Of a stretch of DNA of 64,000 nt, positions 54,801 to 64,000 are shown piece after piece. A model generated the notes under the pieces. It was not told the DNA's origin. It worked only from the letters and a program-made list of their open reading frames with translations, and did no database searches. This DNA comes from Astrothelium macrocarpum (Eukaryota; Ascomycota; Dothideomycetes; Trypetheliales; Trypetheliaceae). Where the stretch lies: assembly GCA_021030915.1 (NCBI GenBank), contig JAGEMR010000001.1, positions 1 to 64,000 on the forward strand, given 5' to 3'. The translations under genes were made by a program, and so were the position numbers. The stretch's first letter is position 1. The number at the start of each line of letters is the position of its first letter.

Positions 54801-57142
54801 TACCACTTGGTCCTTCCTCGACGGCCTTTTGTTTCATCACTTTCTTTTGTCTGAGCAAATCCTCCTTTAACTCATCTCTTCGTTCTCTCCTTTGCGGCCC
54901 TCCAGTGACACTGAGACCAGCTTTGCCACGAAGAATATTATTCTTCAGTTCATCCGGCGCAACATAATTCTTTGTCTCGGCTTTTCGAAGTTTTCCAAAG
55001 ACATTTTTGAATTCAGGTTCACCTTTTTCACCCGATTCGGTAGGGGCCTCTCGGGATTTTAATGTGGACCGAAAATCCTTCTTTGGTGGCGTGTCAGGCT
55101 TAGGCTTTGGTGTTATTTGCGTGCTTAGACTGGCTAACACTGGTTTTGCCGCATTCGGGGATTCAATAGGTTTTGGTTTGGTTGGCGGAGGTGCGGGTTT
55201 ATTAGTTTCTGCAGTTGGCCTGGATTCCAGAGACTCCGACCTTGGTGTGACTTGTTCGGACGTTAGTTCTGACGTCTTTGCTGAAGGCTGCTCGTCCGAT
55301 TGTATTAATGAATCTGATCTGTCTTGCGACGATTTGGAAGGTGTCTCGAATTCAGACTTGACTGAGGTTATTGGCTCGGAAGCAATCTGTTGTCTTTTTG
55401 TCGGGCTACTAGGTCGTGAATCGAGTAGAGCATCAAAGGACTCGATATCCTTATCAGAGGGTTTTTTATCACTCAGGTTGGTACTGGCTCTCTGTTGTTT
55501 GGCTTTGTTGAGCTCTACCATCCAACTTGGTTGTTCAGATGATGCGGTTTTTGGTTTCGGTGACTCTGGCTTGTTCAACGCACTCTCTAGCCAGCTTGAT
55601 TTGGTGGGACTAAACCGTTTTGATGGGCTCAACGGTGGAGAGATGATTGGGTCTGCTGCAGCACCAGCTTCAGAAATAGACTTACCACGTGAATGTGCAG
55701 GCAGTGATGGCTTTACGAAGCCGTCATTAGTGCGAGTTGACGGTTCGCCTCTAAGCGTGAAGTCGCTTATATTGCTATGACTTGATGTTGGTCGTGAAGC
55801 AGGTTCTGTCGAGTTCCCGCGACTCAGGCTTGTTGGCCTTCCCTCAATCGGTGTAAAGGTACTTGACGTAGCCAATGTGTTTCCTCCATAGCCACTACGA
55901 TTGCTGGCTGTTGAATTATGTCGGCTGAGTCCTCCAGCTCCGGGTTGTGCACTCCATCTTTTATTCACACTATCCGATCGTTTCATCATGGCGCTCTGTA
56001 CAAAGCCGCCCATGCCCTTGGTGGGTGATGTTGGACGCTCAGCAGCTATTCGTCCTTGTGTTGGCGACATCACCAAGGACGAACGACTGACAGAAGTCAC
56101 ATCTTCGGGAATAGAGTTACCACCGTCTTGCTGTGGGAGCTCAAACTTTTGCGCCCTTGTTGATGGCAACGATTTCATACCCTCTACAGCAGCATCTCCA
56201 GACTGAGAAGTTTGGCTGGATTCTCTGTTGCTCAGCGTGCCACCCCTCGCTGGCCCAACCTTCAACGGAGAAGTAGAGCGAATGCTTCCTTGAGGCGAAG
56301 TAACGTCCTTTTCTGGTTCTGCTGTTGATTCTCTAGACATTCCTGGCAAGCCTCGACGACCAGAAATGAATCCGTCGTCAGACGTGCTGTCCTCTTGGCT
56401 TCTTCTATATGCTGCCGAACCTATTCCTCTATCCGCCGTCTGTCGAAACCATGAGGGATCCTTTCCACCTAATGATTGAGCAATTGCGCTCCTTGATGTT
56501 TCTTGCTCTTGTTCCTTGTCCAGCGCATCATCTGCTAATTTTGACTGAGAGCGTATTGATGGTGTGCTTCGTCCCAAACCGGACAATGGTCTATTTCGTT
56601 CTCCACTATTGGGCCGACGATTCCATGTTAATGTGCCCGAGCGACCCAATGATGCTGCACTCCCAGTCATCGGTTGCGAAGTGTCCGAAGTTGGACTCGT
56701 CATGGCTGGTGATCTCTGAAACGGAGATCTTCGCGTAGGTTCGTCTTGAAGTGGACCATTGGCGAAGGATGATTCGGTAGGCTCATTTGCACGAACGCCT
56801 TCTGCTCCGCTCATTTTGGATGGCGACTGCGGCGAAAGAGGTCGACTGGTAGATGGCGGTGTGTTACTCAGTGAGCCGGGTGTTTGCGGGGAGGGCTTCT
56901 TTTGTGGGGAGATTGATCTGGCGCGTTCTGTGTAGGTAGTTTACGTGTCAGCGCAGTAAGAATTATGGCGAAGTCGCAAGTCGCGTCCAAGGCAACGAAC
57001 CTGCCCGTCGCGCTTCCCGTTCGCTTTTGTCTTGAAGTATTTGCGCTTCAAGTCGACGCACTCTCTCCTCGTCTTCACGCTCACGTTTCTCACCCAGTTC
57101 GCGAATGTTTTGCAGGAACTCGGATGGTTCGAGATCAGCCAT
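51831..57142 (-). CDS. DUF4045 protein with C-terminal gelsolin-like repeats
   Basis: Three exons (57142-57001, 56927-52160, 52098-51831; introns 73 and 61 nt), 1725 residues. Exon 1 encodes MADLEPSEFLQNIRELGEK and a charged helix (REREDEERVRRLEAQILQ) typical of the DUF4045 start; exon 2 resumes at ERARSISPQKKPSPQ. A very long Ser/Pro/Lys/Glu-rich disordered region follows, with many SPTK-type sites. From about residue 1190 come gelsolin-like repeats (HILYSAELYLCTHTY, TRTYLWLGADLPP, AIWVLDAFFEIYI). The last splice restores EIYIILGPQSNKHAS and ALLFAQDYSILAAS, so the protein does not end at the stop just inside the second intron. A link to actin is inferred from the repeats. Highly skewed composition with a switch near 52,840. 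Confidence 0.87.
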
Positions 57143-57562
57143 GCTAGTGTGCGGTGCCGGCCTTGCGTCGCGCTGCGTAATGGGCCAAAGCAAGATGCTC
57201 GGGCGAAGGACAGGGTTGGTGGCAGCTTCTCGTCCGTCTCAAGAGGCCTTATTCAATCGTGACAATGCAGCTGGTATGCGATTATGCAGTCGATTCAATT
57301 CAATCCAATCAGCGACCTGCGCATAAACATTTCTTGTATCAACGAATGGCAGTGTTAACAACACATCAACCACAAATCAACTGCACACGACAGGCACAAG
57401 ACTCTCCGAGCAGATTCAATATTTGGTAGAGCATGCAGGGTTGTAGTAGATCCGCAGCAGGTCCGCGGTTCGGTCACGCTAAAATTACCAAAAGCAATGC
57501 GCCGAAACGCGTTTCAAACTCAAACAGTCAAGAGAAAACGACAGCGTGGTCTAATTGATAGC
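57143..57562. other. Spacer of 420 bp
   Basis: Upstream of the DUF4045/gelsolin start and downstream of the ARL2 stop; both genes are on the minus strand. No coding content recognised. Confidence 0.45.
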
Positions 57563-58388
57563 TCAGTACAGAAACAGCCGCTCTTTTGCATCTTGGAGTA
57601 CCCAATCCATCCCCTCAAACAATCCCTCCCCTGTCATGGCCGAACATGTAATAATCTTCCACCGATGTGTCCTGATCTCATCAAGTTGAAGCCCCTGGCT
57701 GAGCTGTCAGCAACACCACTAGAACAAGACAGGCAAGGCGGATTTTGTATGTGACCGACCTCGCGAACCTCATCTGCACTAAGCGCACCAGGCACGTCGC
57801 TCTTATTCTTGAAGACAAGGAGACTCGCTCCCATCAGACGCTACTCGCATTTAGCAGTGTCGGAAGATGTGCCGTGAGAATGGGATGACGATGCATACTT
57901 CCTCCAGTAATAGTCCTTTCAATTCCGTCGAACAGTCTTCCAGCCGCTCACGGTCTATTGAGTCAACGACCCAGATCAACGTATCCGTCTTCTCAAAATA
58001 GTTCTTCCAATAAGTACGCAGCGTCTTTTGCCCTCCTACGTCCCCTTCGGAGTTGTTAGAATGCTACTGTAACTGTACTGCCGTGGATAGATTTGCTAAC
58101 AGATGTTGAACTTGTACCTTGACTTGTTTAATCCCGTTCGAATAAGACGGAAGTGTCATGGAGCACTCACCCTTGATGATCAATAGTCTTGATGATGAAG
58201 CCTAATGTTGGACTAACCTCATAGATATCCTCATTCATGATTTTCTTCACAATGGTAGTTTTGCCAGCATTGTCCAGGCCACTACCGACTTCCAATCAGA
58301 CCCGCCCAAGGCCAATTGACAGTACTCACAGCATCAATATGCGCATCTCCTTGTCTTTGAGACGAGATTTTCGGAGAACCGACAGCAT
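57563..58388 (-). CDS. ARL2: ADP-ribosylation factor-like GTPase 2 (Arl2/Cin4)
   Basis: Six exons (58388-58330, 58281-58171, 58117-58101, 58044-57899, 57840-57760, 57694-57563; introns 48, 53, 56, 58 and 65 nt), 181 residues against about 184 in the family. Start MLSVLRKSRLKDKEMRILML is Arl2-like, without the Gly2 myristoylation site of Arf. Motifs are GLDNAGKTT (P-loop), SPTLGF (switch 1 Thr), WDVGGQKTLRTYW (switch 2), FKNKSDVPGAL (the NKxD guanine site) and TCSAMTGEGL (SAx). Arl2 regulates tubulin folding cofactors and microtubule assembly. The third exon is only 17 nt, encoding YKFNI and parts of the flanking codons. Confidence 0.92.
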
Positions 58389-59199
58389 GGTTCGAGCCAA
58401 AAGCTTCCAAGGTGAATTGACAAAATGTGGTATGCAATCGGTGTGATGACCAACACGGGCGATGAACCAAACCTGTAAATGTATGGCTTGCCCTGGAAAT
58501 ACCGGTGCAAATGTTCGTAGGTATACCGATTCTTTTAGCAAATTTCTATTTTGCACCAAACTCATAAAGAACGAAAATCTTGGGTGCTATAAATCCAGAA
58601 AAGGTGGTAAAATACATCACGTGATGACTTGATGCTTGGGGCGAGCTTGACGCGACTGGAGGTGCGGGAACAGTACAGAATCAAACTCGACAGGTGAGTT
58701 GCTCTTTTCTTCGATGATGCTGAGCATGGAGCAGCCTTTGATTCTCGTTGCTTTACGGAAAATAGGTCCCCTAGTACCTTCTTGGAAGCGGAAGTCTCTA
58801 CTGACATCACTTCAGACTGACAACGAAATTACGAATTGCACTCTCGAGCAACACACGCTGACGTGTTCTCCACAGGAACAAGTCCTGTGTCACCGGCTTG
58901 TCTCCATTCTTTTACGAATCATCGAGTAATTTTTCGGAGCTCCAATTATAAACCCTTTTTTTTCTTCGCGCCTGACTCATTCACGCACAAAAAAGTGATC
59001 CGAATTTGACAATTTTCTGTAAGCTGGTTCACTATCTTCCTGTCTCCCCTTACATTTGCACTGTCTCTTGGGAATATACCCCTTCAAGCTACCTTGACTT
59101 CAAGAGTGTCTTTGAAGTACCAGCCCTGGTTGCCTTTTCCTCTCTATCACCGATTGCTTGTCAAGTGCGAAGCATAGTCATCCATCGTATGCAGTAACC
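58389..59199. promoter_or_regulatory. Divergent promoter region, ARL2 and GNAT gene
   Basis: 811 bp between the two start codons. Pyrimidine-rich tracts occur near 58,940-58,980 and 59,045-59,150, on the side of the plus-strand gene, a common fungal core-promoter feature. No TATA box is clear. Frames within are short and unsupported. Confidence 0.45.
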
Positions 59200-61214
59200 A
59201 TGGCTCCGAATAACGTCCAGAGAATCTACGTGCCGCCTCAATTAAGACAACAACCACTTGCACTGTCCAAGGCACCACTTGAAAATGCATCTTCTAGGAT
59301 GCAAAATCATATTAATTATAATGATCAGATTTCTGGTACCACTAAAGTCGGCCCAGAGAGTCTGCAAACTGAAACCACCCCTCACGCAGGCTCAAGTGGA
59401 CACACGGTTACTCCCAACGCATCATTTAAAAGTGCTGCGACTGATTGGGATCTTGCCCTACCTAATCCGCCTCCACGAACATCTCCTATCATTTCAATGC
59501 CCAGGCGCCGCACGCCTCGTAATGGCTCTGCGCCCATCCTCAAGCCATCTTTCCAAGTGTATCAACCGGGTGTCGGAACCTGGAAAGAAACATCTGTCGC
59601 AACACAGCGGTCTTACCCTCCAACCAATACGAATTTTGAGGCACCAAACTTTCCACAGCGTGAAAATGAGTCAACGCATGGATTAAAGCAGGATCCTGGA
59701 CCAAGGCCTCAACAAAGGAAGAACAGGTCAACATGGATAAAGGATAAAGACCTACGCAAGCCTCGCAATCAGTCTCCAGATAGCAATGCTTGGGGGAGTT
59801 TCAAGGAAGGCGAGGACGAGGAAGATGTGGATAGCGTCATAGCTGACAATGGCTTCGGCCCAGGTCGAAAGGGTGCTGATGATTACGGAGGTTACCAGCT
59901 TCAGGACTGGGACGGTGGCTGGGCCCCAGCTCCTGTCGATTGGGAAGAGCGAGGATGTTTCAAGGATCGTAAATGGGGTGAGCATATAGACCAATGGTTA
60001 AATGACTCTGCAACCGTTCCTCAAGACAAAGTCGACCTGATGCGCGAGAATGCGTGTGGTAGAAAAGCTGGCGACTTGGTCCCAAGGTCATGGGTATGTC
60101 AAGGATTCATTCAAGAACCATAGTGATTGAGTGTTCACCATTCTAATGGTTTACAGATTCCTAATGGCATCGATAATATTGTACTCCATGCTTGGTGGGC
60201 CCATCATCTCAAGAGTCCTTTATATGACGGCCCCCCAGATGCAAAACCATGGTGGGAATTGTATCGTTCGGAAGAATCTCAAATGCTATCTGCAATGGCC
60301 ATTCCTCCGACAAAGGCCCCCAACCCAGAAGAAGAGACAAGAGCGATGCGGAAGAAGCGACTCAAAGATTTAGGCAGTGCCGGAGCCTCGCAAGAACGCC
60401 TTGACAGAATTGCGGAGAGAAGGGCGGAAATACAATATTTCCGAGATCGACACAGACGGGAGGAGGCCGCTGCTCGTATAGAGGTTGAAGAACGTATGAA
60501 CAATCCCAGACCGTTCTATGTTCGTGCCGCAAATGAGAATGATATTCCTGCCATGACCGAAATCTACAACAAGCACGTACAGAATACTTATCACTGCCTG
60601 GAGTCTAAGCCTCTTACCCGCGATGACATGGCCAAGAAATATAGCGCTGTCGCCAGCATTATGCTTCCCATCATGGTGACCGTTGAGTATGCCAAGGGGA
60701 TAGATGGCAAGCCGCTGCAAAATCCAAGTCCCGGCCCTGATGACCAAGTCATTGGCTTCTCTTACGCGAATAATTTCGAGAACGGCATATTACGTCAGAC
60801 GGTCATTTTAGAGATTTACGTGGACCCTGACCATCGCAAGAAGAAAGTGGGCGAGGCTCTCATGGATCGAATGAGTATCACACTATCTACCTGTCTCCAA
60901 CCCTCTCGGGTATATCACCACTACTGGAAGTCTGGCTCGGCTTTTGATTACGGGCCCGTGGGAGTGTGCGCTAGCGTGATCGTTCGGTTACCATGTCCGG
61001 CTGATGATGATGAGCATTTGAAGTGGATGTCAAAGTGGCTGACGAAATGGGATTTTGAGCAGGTGGGGACCTTCAAGGAAATCGGGGTGAAGTCGGGGAA
61101 GAAGTGAGTCTCTCCGTTTGCTGCCAGAGCTGAAATCGCCATCACCACTAACTGGCGGATTTTAGGATGAATTTGGCCTTATTCCAACGGCTGACGCACG
61201 AGAACATTCATTGA
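59200..61214 (+). CDS. GNAT-family N-acetyltransferase with disordered N-terminus
   Basis: Three exons (59200-60093, 60157-61103, 61166-61214; introns 63 and 62 nt), 629 residues. The ATG at 59200 starts MAPNNVQRIYVPPQLRQQP. About 300 Ser/Pro/Asn-rich residues precede a conserved region with WDGGWAPAPVDWEERG and the rebuilt RSWIPNGIDNIVLHAWWAHH. A charged helix (EETRAMRKKRLKDLG and RLDRIAERRAEIQYF) leads into the GNAT domain from about 417: FYVRAANENDIPAMTEIYN, then VIGFSYANNF, and VDPDHRKKKVGEALMDRM as the acetyl-CoA-binding loop. It resembles the phosphinothricin acetyltransferase-like branch; the substrate is unknown. The last exon adds only 16 codons (NLALFQRLTHENIH). Confidence 0.87.
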
Positions 61215-62699
61215 GCTTTAAAAGCAATTACGATCTTTTCCTTACGCCTATAAGATTGTGCATGCCGCGACATTGCACAGCCTAACATTGGCTACGCCTT
61301 GATTGAGACTTGTGAGATGAGCACGTTCCTGCGCGGGATCCGACAGAATGATTCGCGTTGAGCTCAAAAAGACGAGAAACTCGGTCTGATCTCATTATTG
61401 CTTTGTCGCTTTCTTTTGCCCTTTGCTCGAATAAATGCAATCTCTCTTTATGCTTCTAGCAGCCGTCAAGTCCGCTCAGCTGGACAATTAACGCTGCCAC
61501 AATGTACAATAGTCTCGACTCATGCTTTAGACTGCGAACGGAGGACAGAATGCCGCTTGCGCACTCACTAATTGTATTTGTTCCTTCGGACAACTTCACA
61601 ACCAAGCTCTTTAATGGTACTGCGAAAATCGAGAGATGGAGAAAAGTAGCCAATGTTGATGAGAAGCGACATCGCTATTCAATTCTAAGATAATTCTATA
61701 ATGTATGCGTAACGGATCTGTAATTGATATCCTGTAGGTTCCACGAGTGGTTAAGAAGCCCAGCATTAGTGTTATCCTGTTTATTCGTAGGGGATTGAGA
61801 AAAGAGTAGGAAGACCTGCTGGTTACAGTCAGGCAAATAAAATCACCACGTACTGGAAACAGAGAAGTTGTGCGCCACACACTGGCTTGGGGATTGTAAT
61901 CTGGCGATTCTGCGACCGGCGATGTAGGTTTCACAAGGGAACATGCCGAAAGCTTGATTAATCGTAGAACGTGTGGCGAAGTGTTTCAAGTTTGAGCACC
62001 AGTAGAGATTGCCGTAAGCCATGTCACGGGTCATAGGAGAATTAGTTTGCTGACAAAAAGCCTATTTGGAAGGTCCTTGATGCATATTCAAGTCATTAAA
62101 AAAAGTCCTATTGAATGACTGACCCCCACGAAAATTGGGGGGGAGGCCCGTTGTTCAGAGTCCCTCACAGGTGTTCTTTGAATTATTTCTCTGGCGAGTA
62201 GAGACATTTCTTCCTGCGCCCCCTGGTGGCACCGCGTTACGTGACTTAAAAAATCTTGTACCGAGGGCACAAATGTTCTAGACAAAAGTCACTCTACAAA
62301 ACACTTGGGTACGAATGTGGGGTATCAAATGCTCATATCATTGGTTGTATCTAACTACCCGAGCCATCATGAACGACTTTCAAAGCGAACGCCCCATCGG
62401 ATGCTTGCCTTAGTCATTTCCCTTGAATTTCCTCCATTCCCAGGCCCGTATGCTTTTCTTTGGGTCCCATCAAAGCTATCCATATAGTAACATGTTTGAA
62501 AGGAAAAAAACAATAAGTTGGTGAATCACAAGTAAACGCCTCCGACGGCTCCGCGCCGGGTCAGCGATACAACGAATGTCAAGAATGTACATGAAGAATG
62601 GTGCGCTAGAGTATGCTCAGAAATCGCTGTCAAACTGAACTCCATCGCACGTAAATATTGCACTCCCAAGCCTGCAAACTCCTCATTGCGAAACCCGCC
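61215..62699. other. Convergent 3' spacer, 1.49 kb
   Basis: Between the 3' ends of the GNAT gene (+) and the GH55 gene (-). A small possible hairpin at about 62,120-62,148 pairs cccccacg with the following gggggggagg. Short frames on both strands are unsupported. Nothing else seen. Confidence 0.42.
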
Positions 62700-64000
62700 T
62701 TATGCAGCGACAGTTGTCGTGGCAGTCACCCAGGCAGTAGTGTACTCGATGGCAGTAGCCACACGAGCCGGCGCAGATGGAGCCGGAGACTGGATAGCTG
62801 GCGCAACAGAAGATGGAGCGGGCGCCGAAGCAGGTGGAGGGTTTGCTGACGCGGACGCAGTTGGAACAGACTCAGCGGATGATGATCCGGCAGCGGAGCT
62901 TGCGGCGGAAGATGGAGCCTCAGACACGGGAGCAGAGTGGGAAGGTGGATTAGTCGAATTACTTGGACCGTTGCTGCTGCCACCATCTGTCCATTGCACA
63001 ACGACTGCACCGTAAACACCGCGGTTATCTGCGTCCTTAGCGTCAGAAATGGCGCCGTCGTTCTCAGTGATCATGTTGACGGAAGCCTTGGTGGTGAGCG
63101 AGAAGAGGTGGACGTTGCTGCTGCTGTCGATGGCGACGATGTTCTGCTGGCAGTCTTGGGGATTGTCATAGAGACAGTTCTGGCCATAGTTGTTGAAGAA
63201 GCTGTAGTGGCCGCCACTGTAGACGAACGCTCCGGAGCTATTGACTATGCGGAGACCCCAGGAGTCGCAGGTGGTGTCGTCGGCTTGGCAGTTGAAGGTC
63301 GGGTCACTGGAGAGCGAACCGCTAATGCCTTGAGGAGCAACGGGATTAGGCTGGAAGTAGGGAGTCTCAGATTGGATCATGCCCATCCAGGTGTTCTGGG
63401 CGCCGTTGAGCTGGTAGTTGTACAGGACGGAGTGCTCAGATGCAGTGCCGTATAACCAGGTAGGACCAGCAGACTCAATGAGAACACCACGGCCGGTGTA
63501 GATGTCAATTTGTGGAGATCCACCAGTGTCGAGGGAGTGGTCAGCGGTCCAGAACCATGTGTTCTCAAGGTAAGCACCAGTTGCACTAGATGTGATATGC
63601 ATCATTAAAAAGACACCCTGGCACTCGGTCTTGTAGTCTTGAGATTTGTCGGCATAGGTGATGTTCTCGTTATGATAGCAGTTCATGCCTTGGTAGGTAC
63701 CATTGTATCCACCAACACGGGCGTGAACATCCCACATACCGGAGGCACCCTGGGCAGACTGAAGGTTCCATTCGATGAGAACAGCACCAGGGGCAGGACC
63801 CATGTTGCCAAAGACCATGTCGCTCATTTCCACAGCGCCACTGTCACCAGGCTGACCAATTTGGAAGACAGGCTTCGGGTTGGTTGGATCTCCAAAGGTA
63901 CTTCCATTGGCAGCGATCACAGGCCAGATCTCACCAGTCATCTTCACATTTGCTGGCACCTTGATGGTGTTTGTAACCCTGTAAATACCGTGGTCGAAGT
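62700..64000 (-). CDS. GH55-like exo-beta-1,3-glucanase, 3' part (runs off the window)
   Basis: Open frame of at least 433 codons continuing past the right edge, so the 5' part is missing. The readable region contains ANVKMTGEIWPVIAANGSTF, PVFQIGQPGDSGAVEMSDMV, WNLQSAQGASGMWDVHARVG, TWFWTADHSLD, IDIYTGRGVLIESAGPTWLY and GTASEHSVLYNYQLNGAQN, typical of the second right-handed beta-helix of fungal GH55 / pectate-lyase-superfamily glucanases. Such enzymes release glucose from beta-1,3-glucan and are secreted. After the catalytic part comes a Ser/Pro/Ala-rich tail of about 90 residues ending ATAIEYTTAWVTATTTVAA. No GPI-anchor hydrophobic end is obvious. No intron is seen in this part. Confidence 0.88.
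   Translation of the reverse strand, partial: FDHGIYRVTNTIKVPANVKMTGEIWPVIAANGSTFGDPTNPKPVFQIGQPGDSGAVEMSDMVFGNMGPAPGAVLIEWNLQSAQGASGMWDVHARVGGYNGTYQGMNCYHNENITYADKSQDYKTECQGVFLMMHITSSATGAYLENTWFWTADHSLDTGGSPQIDIYTGRGVLIESAGPTWLYGTASEHSVLYNYQLNGAQNTWMGMIQSETPYFQPNPVAPQGISGSLSSDPTFNCQADDTTCDSWGLRIVNSSGAFVYSGGHYSFFNNYGQNCLYDNPQDCQQNIVAIDSSSNVHLFSLTTKASVNMITENDGAISDAKDADNRGVYGAVVVQWTDGGSSNGPSNSTNPPSHSAPVSEAPSSAASSAAGSSSAESVPTASASANPPPASAPAPSSVAPAIQSPAPSAPARVATAIEYTTAWVTATTTVAA

Overview
This window comes from the nuclear genome of a filamentous ascomycete (Pezizomycotina). The signs are multi-exon genes with short GT-AG introns (mostly 44-100 nt), fungal families such as a DUF4045/gelsolin protein, a D-arabinono-lactone oxidase, a GH47 mannosidase and a GH55 glucanase, and a very AT-rich block of the kind left by repeat-induced point mutation (RIP). 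A class cannot be fixed from sequence alone. Introns were placed by hand from GT/AG sites, reading phase and remembered family motifs; starts were moved to the first plausible ATG.

Layout. 1-1245: AT-rich gene-free block with an 85-bp tandem duplication. 1.6-12 kb: extracellular or membrane genes: two paralogous Cys-rich single-pass membrane proteins (-), an unrecognised four-exon gene (-), a secreted GMC oxidoreductase (+) and a secreted S10 serine carboxypeptidase (-). 13.9-21.3 kb: housekeeping genes: an RBM39/Rsd1-type splicing factor (-), a HERP/Usa1-like ER membrane protein (-) and mitochondrial phosphatidylserine decarboxylase (+), the last two divergent. 21.7-34 kb: a secreted Ser/Thr-rich protein, GH47 mannosidase with a repeat tail, a dynamin-like GTPase with an in-frame stop, a flavin-reductase-like protein and a homoserine-acetyltransferase-like hydrolase. 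34-50 kb: poly(A) polymerase, an HSP70-like ATPase, ALO1, an APH-like kinase and a conserved Gln-rich protein. 50-64 kb: a small basic protein (MGQRHNRRR start), the large DUF4045/gelsolin gene, ARL2, a GNAT acetyltransferase and the 3' part of a GH55 glucanase.

The genes are mostly independent loci; I see no biosynthetic cluster. The most unusual signal is compositional. At seven places (near 9.2, 22.3, 30.9, 41.9, 43.5, 45.5 and 52.8 kb) the + strand changes within about 1 kb from strongly C-rich to strongly G-rich, inside genes of either orientation, and always in the order C then G. Such a pattern is symmetric under reverse complement, as expected of a local two-sided process such as repair around breaks or origin firing. 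Other points: a possible stop-skipping 57-nt intron in the dynamin-like gene, a GC-AG intron inside the poly(A) polymerase active-site signature, and a 17-nt exon in ARL2.
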